Origin: Pseudomonadota bacterium
GTDB lineage: Bacteria; Pseudomonadota; Alphaproteobacteria; Acetobacterales; Acetobacteraceae
Length of the DNA: 7,718 nt
Reading direction: 5' to 3'
Assembly (NCBI GenBank): GCA_021808205.1
Contig: JAKBCD010000061.1
Coordinates: forward strand, 1 to 7,718
In this document: one piece after another, positions 6,955 through 7,718 of the stretch
How the letters are laid out: every line of letters starts with the position of its first letter
Position numbering within the stretch: position 1 is the first letter of the stretch
The notes under the pieces: model-generated
What the model was told of the DNA's origin: nothing
Databases searched by the model: none
What the model saw: only the letters and a program-made list of their open reading frames with translations
Made by a program: the position numbers and the translations under genes

Positions 6955-7718
6955 GCTGGCTCGCGCGCCTCAAACCGCAGCCTACGTCGCTGCCCAGCAA
7001 ATTGCTGTGGTGCACGGTTTTTTCGATCATGATCATCGAAATTTTAGCGATGATTCCGGTTCTTGGCAGGCAGCGGCTGTATTGGATGGAAGAAGTCAAA
7101 ACCCGCGCCGATATCGCGGCATTTGCCATGCAAACCACCCCCGCCGCCAATGCAGATGCTTTGCTGCGCCTCGCCAGGGTTCAGAGCATCACCTTGCTCT
7201 ACCGGCATGGCGCGCCCAAAACCTGGCGGCTTCAAGGCTTTAAGCCCAGCAATCCCCCCCTCGTCGTTCCCGGCAACGAGCCGTTTGGCTATAGCAGCCT
7301 CATGATCTGCCGGCGGATCGCCGGCTTTGCCTCCCCTGAGGAGGCCATTGCATTTCCATCGGCTGTCGCACCCGGCGGCATCATGATTGTTGATGTCGAC
7401 ACCTCGCCCCTGACCACCCGGCTGTGCACATATGCGCAACGTGCCCTGAGCCTGATCGTCATTGTCTCGCTGCTGTCGGGCCTCCTGGTTTATTGGGTAC
7501 TCCATTGGCTGCTGGTAAGGCCCATGGAAATACTCACCACCTCCATCACCCGCTTCGGCGAAGCGCCGGAAGAAGCTGACACCAGCGGGCTGGACTGGCT
7601 GGCGGCCCGGCCCAAGGATGATATTTCCATTGCCGCGCGTGAATTGAAGGCCATGCAGGACGAGTTGCGCGCCGCCCTCTGGCGCAACGCGCGGCTGGCG
7701 GCGATGGGCACGGCGGTT
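6951..7718 (+). CDS. membrane sensor histidine kinase, 3'-truncated by the window edge
   Basis: An uninterrupted frame of 256 codons starts at the ATG overlapping the patatin stop and runs off the right edge. Residues 18-38 (LLWCTVFSIMIIEILAMIPVL) form the first membrane span and about 39-164 a predicted periplasmic sensor region. Residues about 166-188 (ALSLIVIVSLLSGLLVYWVLHWL) form the second span. A HAMP-like linker follows, starting LLVRPMEILTTSITRFGEAP (187-206) and continuing through DDISIAARELKAMQDEL (223-239). The visible end, LWRNARLAAMGTAV (243-256), is the beginning of a HisKA dimerisation helix; in relatives the phospho-accepting H-box follows within some ten residues. The sensor region has no family I recognise; it contains Cys120 and Cys159. 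The stimulus is unknown and no response regulator is in view. Kinase identity rests on topology and the HAMP/HisKA onset, because the catalytic domain lies outside the window. Confidence 0.85.
   Translation, partial: MSWLARLKPQPTSLPSKLLWCTVFSIMIIEILAMIPVLGRQRLYWMEEVKTRADIAAFAMQTTPAANADALLRLARVQSITLLYRHGAPKTWRLQGFKPSNPPLVVPGNEPFGYSSLMICRRIAGFASPEEAIAFPSAVAPGGIMIVDVDTSPLTTRLCTYAQRALSLIVIVSLLSGLLVYWVLHWLLVRPMEILTTSITRFGEAPEEADTSGLDWLAARPKDDISIAARELKAMQDELRAALWRNARLAAMGTAV

Noticed and set aside
7044..7505. Minus-strand open frame opposite the histidine kinase
   Set aside because: The plus-strand kinase frame is continuous from 6951 to the edge with clear membrane spans and HAMP/HisKA onset; the antisense frame has none of these.

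Overview
The window is a gene-dense, GC-rich (roughly 60% by eye) chromosomal segment from a proteobacterium. The best fit is an alphaproteobacterium of the Rhodospirillales/Acetobacteraceae type. This rests on the order rpmH-rnpA-yidD-yidC-engB(yihA)-argB, on the protein sequences, and on the lack of any DnaA boxes or dnaA next to rpmH. The taxonomic placement is an inference; nothing here names a species.

Layout. Positions 2-832 (+) hold the 3' part of a PA0069-type radical SAM gene whose iron-sulfur cysteines lie just left of the window. A possible small single-span membrane protein (847-1053, +) follows it. Positions 5397 down to 1050 (-) form one compact seven-gene operon: rpmH (GTG start), rnpA, yidD, yidC, engB, argB and an arsC-family gene. 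Its genes are joined by 4-nt ATGA overlaps, gaps of 28 nt or less and one 61-nt overlap. A good sigma70-like promoter (TTGACG, 17 nt, TATACC at 5467-5495) lies in front of rpmH. Positions 5537-7718 (+) are a second, divergent unit: an AhpD/carboxymuconolactone-decarboxylase-like CxxC protein, a patatin-like phospholipase, and the 5' part of a membrane sensor histidine kinase that overlaps the patatin stop by ATGA and runs off the right edge.

How the genes fit together. The minus-strand operon couples ribosome assembly (L34, EngB), tRNA maturation (RnpA) and inner-membrane protein insertion (YidD, YidC) with one arginine-biosynthesis step (ArgB) and a thiol oxidoreductase of the arsenate reductase family. 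The plus-strand unit looks like a peroxide/thiol, lipid and signalling cluster. Its joint role is unknown, and the patatin-kinase coupling is its most informative feature.

The only sizeable non-coding stretch is 5398-5536 (139 nt). It carries two outward-facing promoters with abutting -35 elements and a structured, U-rich rpmH leader. I saw no tRNA, rRNA, insertion sequence, CRISPR array, prophage gene or obviously foreign segment. No clearly new system is visible; the more interesting points concern regulation and gene coupling.
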